Origin: Armatimonadota bacterium
Lineage (GTDB): Bacteria > Armatimonadota > Zipacnadia > Zipacnadales > JABUFB01
Assembly: GCA_013314775.1 (NCBI GenBank)
Contig: JABUFB010000008.1
Span: 124,001 to 188,000, forward strand
Length of the DNA: 64,000 nucleotides
Reading direction: 5' to 3'
The notes under the pieces are model-generated. The model made no database searches, was not told where the DNA came from, and saw only the letters and a program-made list of their open reading frames with translations. How positions within the stretch are numbered: the stretch's first letter is position 1; each line of letters opens with the position of its first letter. Positions 63,755 through 64,000 of the stretch are shown here, piece by piece. Position numbers and translations under genes: made by a program.

Positions 63755-63774
63755 CTTGCTCGGATCTGAGCAAG
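63755..63774. promoter_or_regulatory. 20-bp near-perfect palindrome upstream of the GlcD-like gene
   Basis: CTTGCTC-N6-GAGCAAG, about 100 bases upstream of the TTG start and 85 bases after the stop of the preceding minus-strand gene. It could be an operator (GntR or similar) or a small hairpin ending the upstream transcript. The rest of the 202-bp gap shows no clear promoter. Confidence 0.3.
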
Positions 63775-63859
63775 CGAGATGCACGGGCTCTATTGGGCAC
63801 GAAAGTTGACCGTACCCCTCGCGCGGACCGGTGGGAGGATGTCGCCGTCGCGCCCAAGA

Positions 63860-64000
63860 TCAGGCACCCGCGTGGTTTGTGAGCCTGACCGACCGCAACC
63901 GCGCCCCGTCCTCTCTTGTCCGAACCCGGATGGTATGTGCTCCAGCCGTCAGTGTGTATTTCGGCCCGGTCACTCGTATCCATTCTCGCAGGTTCCCGGT
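63860..64000 (-). CDS. C-terminal fragment of a secreted carbohydrate-binding-type protein
   Basis: Only the last 46 residues are in the window; the start lies beyond its edge. The tail reads ...KYTLTAGAHTIRVRTREDG ARLRSVRLT..., matching the final strands of galactose-binding-like/CBM domains (aGxHTxxxRxREDGxxLDxxxLT) common in secreted glycan-active enzymes. The TGA is at 63860-63862. Function of the whole protein cannot be known. Confidence 0.7.
   Translation of the reverse strand, partial: TGNLREWIRVTGPKYTLTAGAHTIRVRTREDGARLRSVRLTNHAGA

Noticed and set aside
63663-63983. Open frame on the minus strand with IHTDGWSTYH, resembling an ISXO2-type transposase
   Set aside because: The overlapping frame open to the window edge gives a convincing carbohydrate-binding C-terminus (TAGAHTIRVRTREDG); the transposase-like run does not continue with family motifs.
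1-64000. rRNA, tRNA, CRISPR arrays, riboswitches or prophage genes
   Set aside because: No cloverleaf, rRNA core, regular spaced repeats or phage structural genes could be found by reading; small RNAs cannot be excluded.

Overview
The window is 64 kb of GC-rich, densely coding bacterial chromosome. It reads most like Armatimonadota or a neighbouring phylum. The best clue is the prepilin-like protein at 8901-9560: its N-terminus, including the stretch [13 protein letters not shown], and its C-terminal H-X9-DG motif are of the type abundant there. The wealth of sulfatases, Gfo/Idh/MocA oxidoreductases, CBM9-like/DUF4091 proteins and secreted FAD oxidoreductases fits an environmental polysaccharide degrader. 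GTG and TTG starts are common, usually with clear GGAGG or GAGGTGA ribosome binding sites. No rRNA, tRNA, CRISPR array, complete insertion sequence or integrase is visible. No gene-less stretch exceeds about 200 bases.

Left part (1-16.1 kb): a minus-strand run holds the full oxidative pentose phosphate branch (gnd, zwf, pgl), then a CBM9-like/TIM-barrel protein, a Gfo/Idh/MocA oxidoreductase and an SDR cut by the window edge. A second Gfo/Idh/MocA gene diverges from gnd. A prepilin-like protein, a degenerate NodB-like protein and gatB follow. Just after gatB lies a two-gene HEPN cassette bounded by perfect 55-bp direct repeats of the gatB 3' end. Next come an FAD oxidoreductase, a lipoprotein and a helical-repeat protein.

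Middle (16.2-40.6 kb): small regulatory and housekeeping genes (BON, metallophosphoesterase, MerR with a cysteine cluster), two divergent sulfatases, a GH50-like hydrolase, and an envelope cluster ftsE-ftsX-M23 peptidase-S41 protease followed by a LysM-G5 protein. Then come an FAD oxidoreductase with SLH-like repeats facing a short secretin-like gene, a TM1266-like ACT protein, a polytopic glycosyltransferase with holA, another Gfo/Idh/MocA gene, an alpha/beta hydrolase and an NAD-type isocitrate dehydrogenase.

Right part (40.7-64 kb): ATP- and GTP-dependent PEP carboxykinases sit side by side, followed by an enolase-superfamily enzyme and a large DUF4091-like protein. A DegT aminotransferase/ceramidase-like/sugar isomerase operon diverges from a UroD-family protein and a radical SAM activase. 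A five-gene minus-strand array then encodes three SPFH proteins (one fused to a multi-helix membrane domain), a P1B-type ATPase with a Cys/His-rich loop, and a membrane-tethered ZnuA-like protein. The window ends with a YpmS-like protein, a GlcD-like FAD enzyme and the tail of another secreted protein.

The two signals most worth pursuing are the HEPN cassette duplicating the gatB end (11974-13028) and the SPFH/metal ATPase/metal-binding-protein array (54104-61260).
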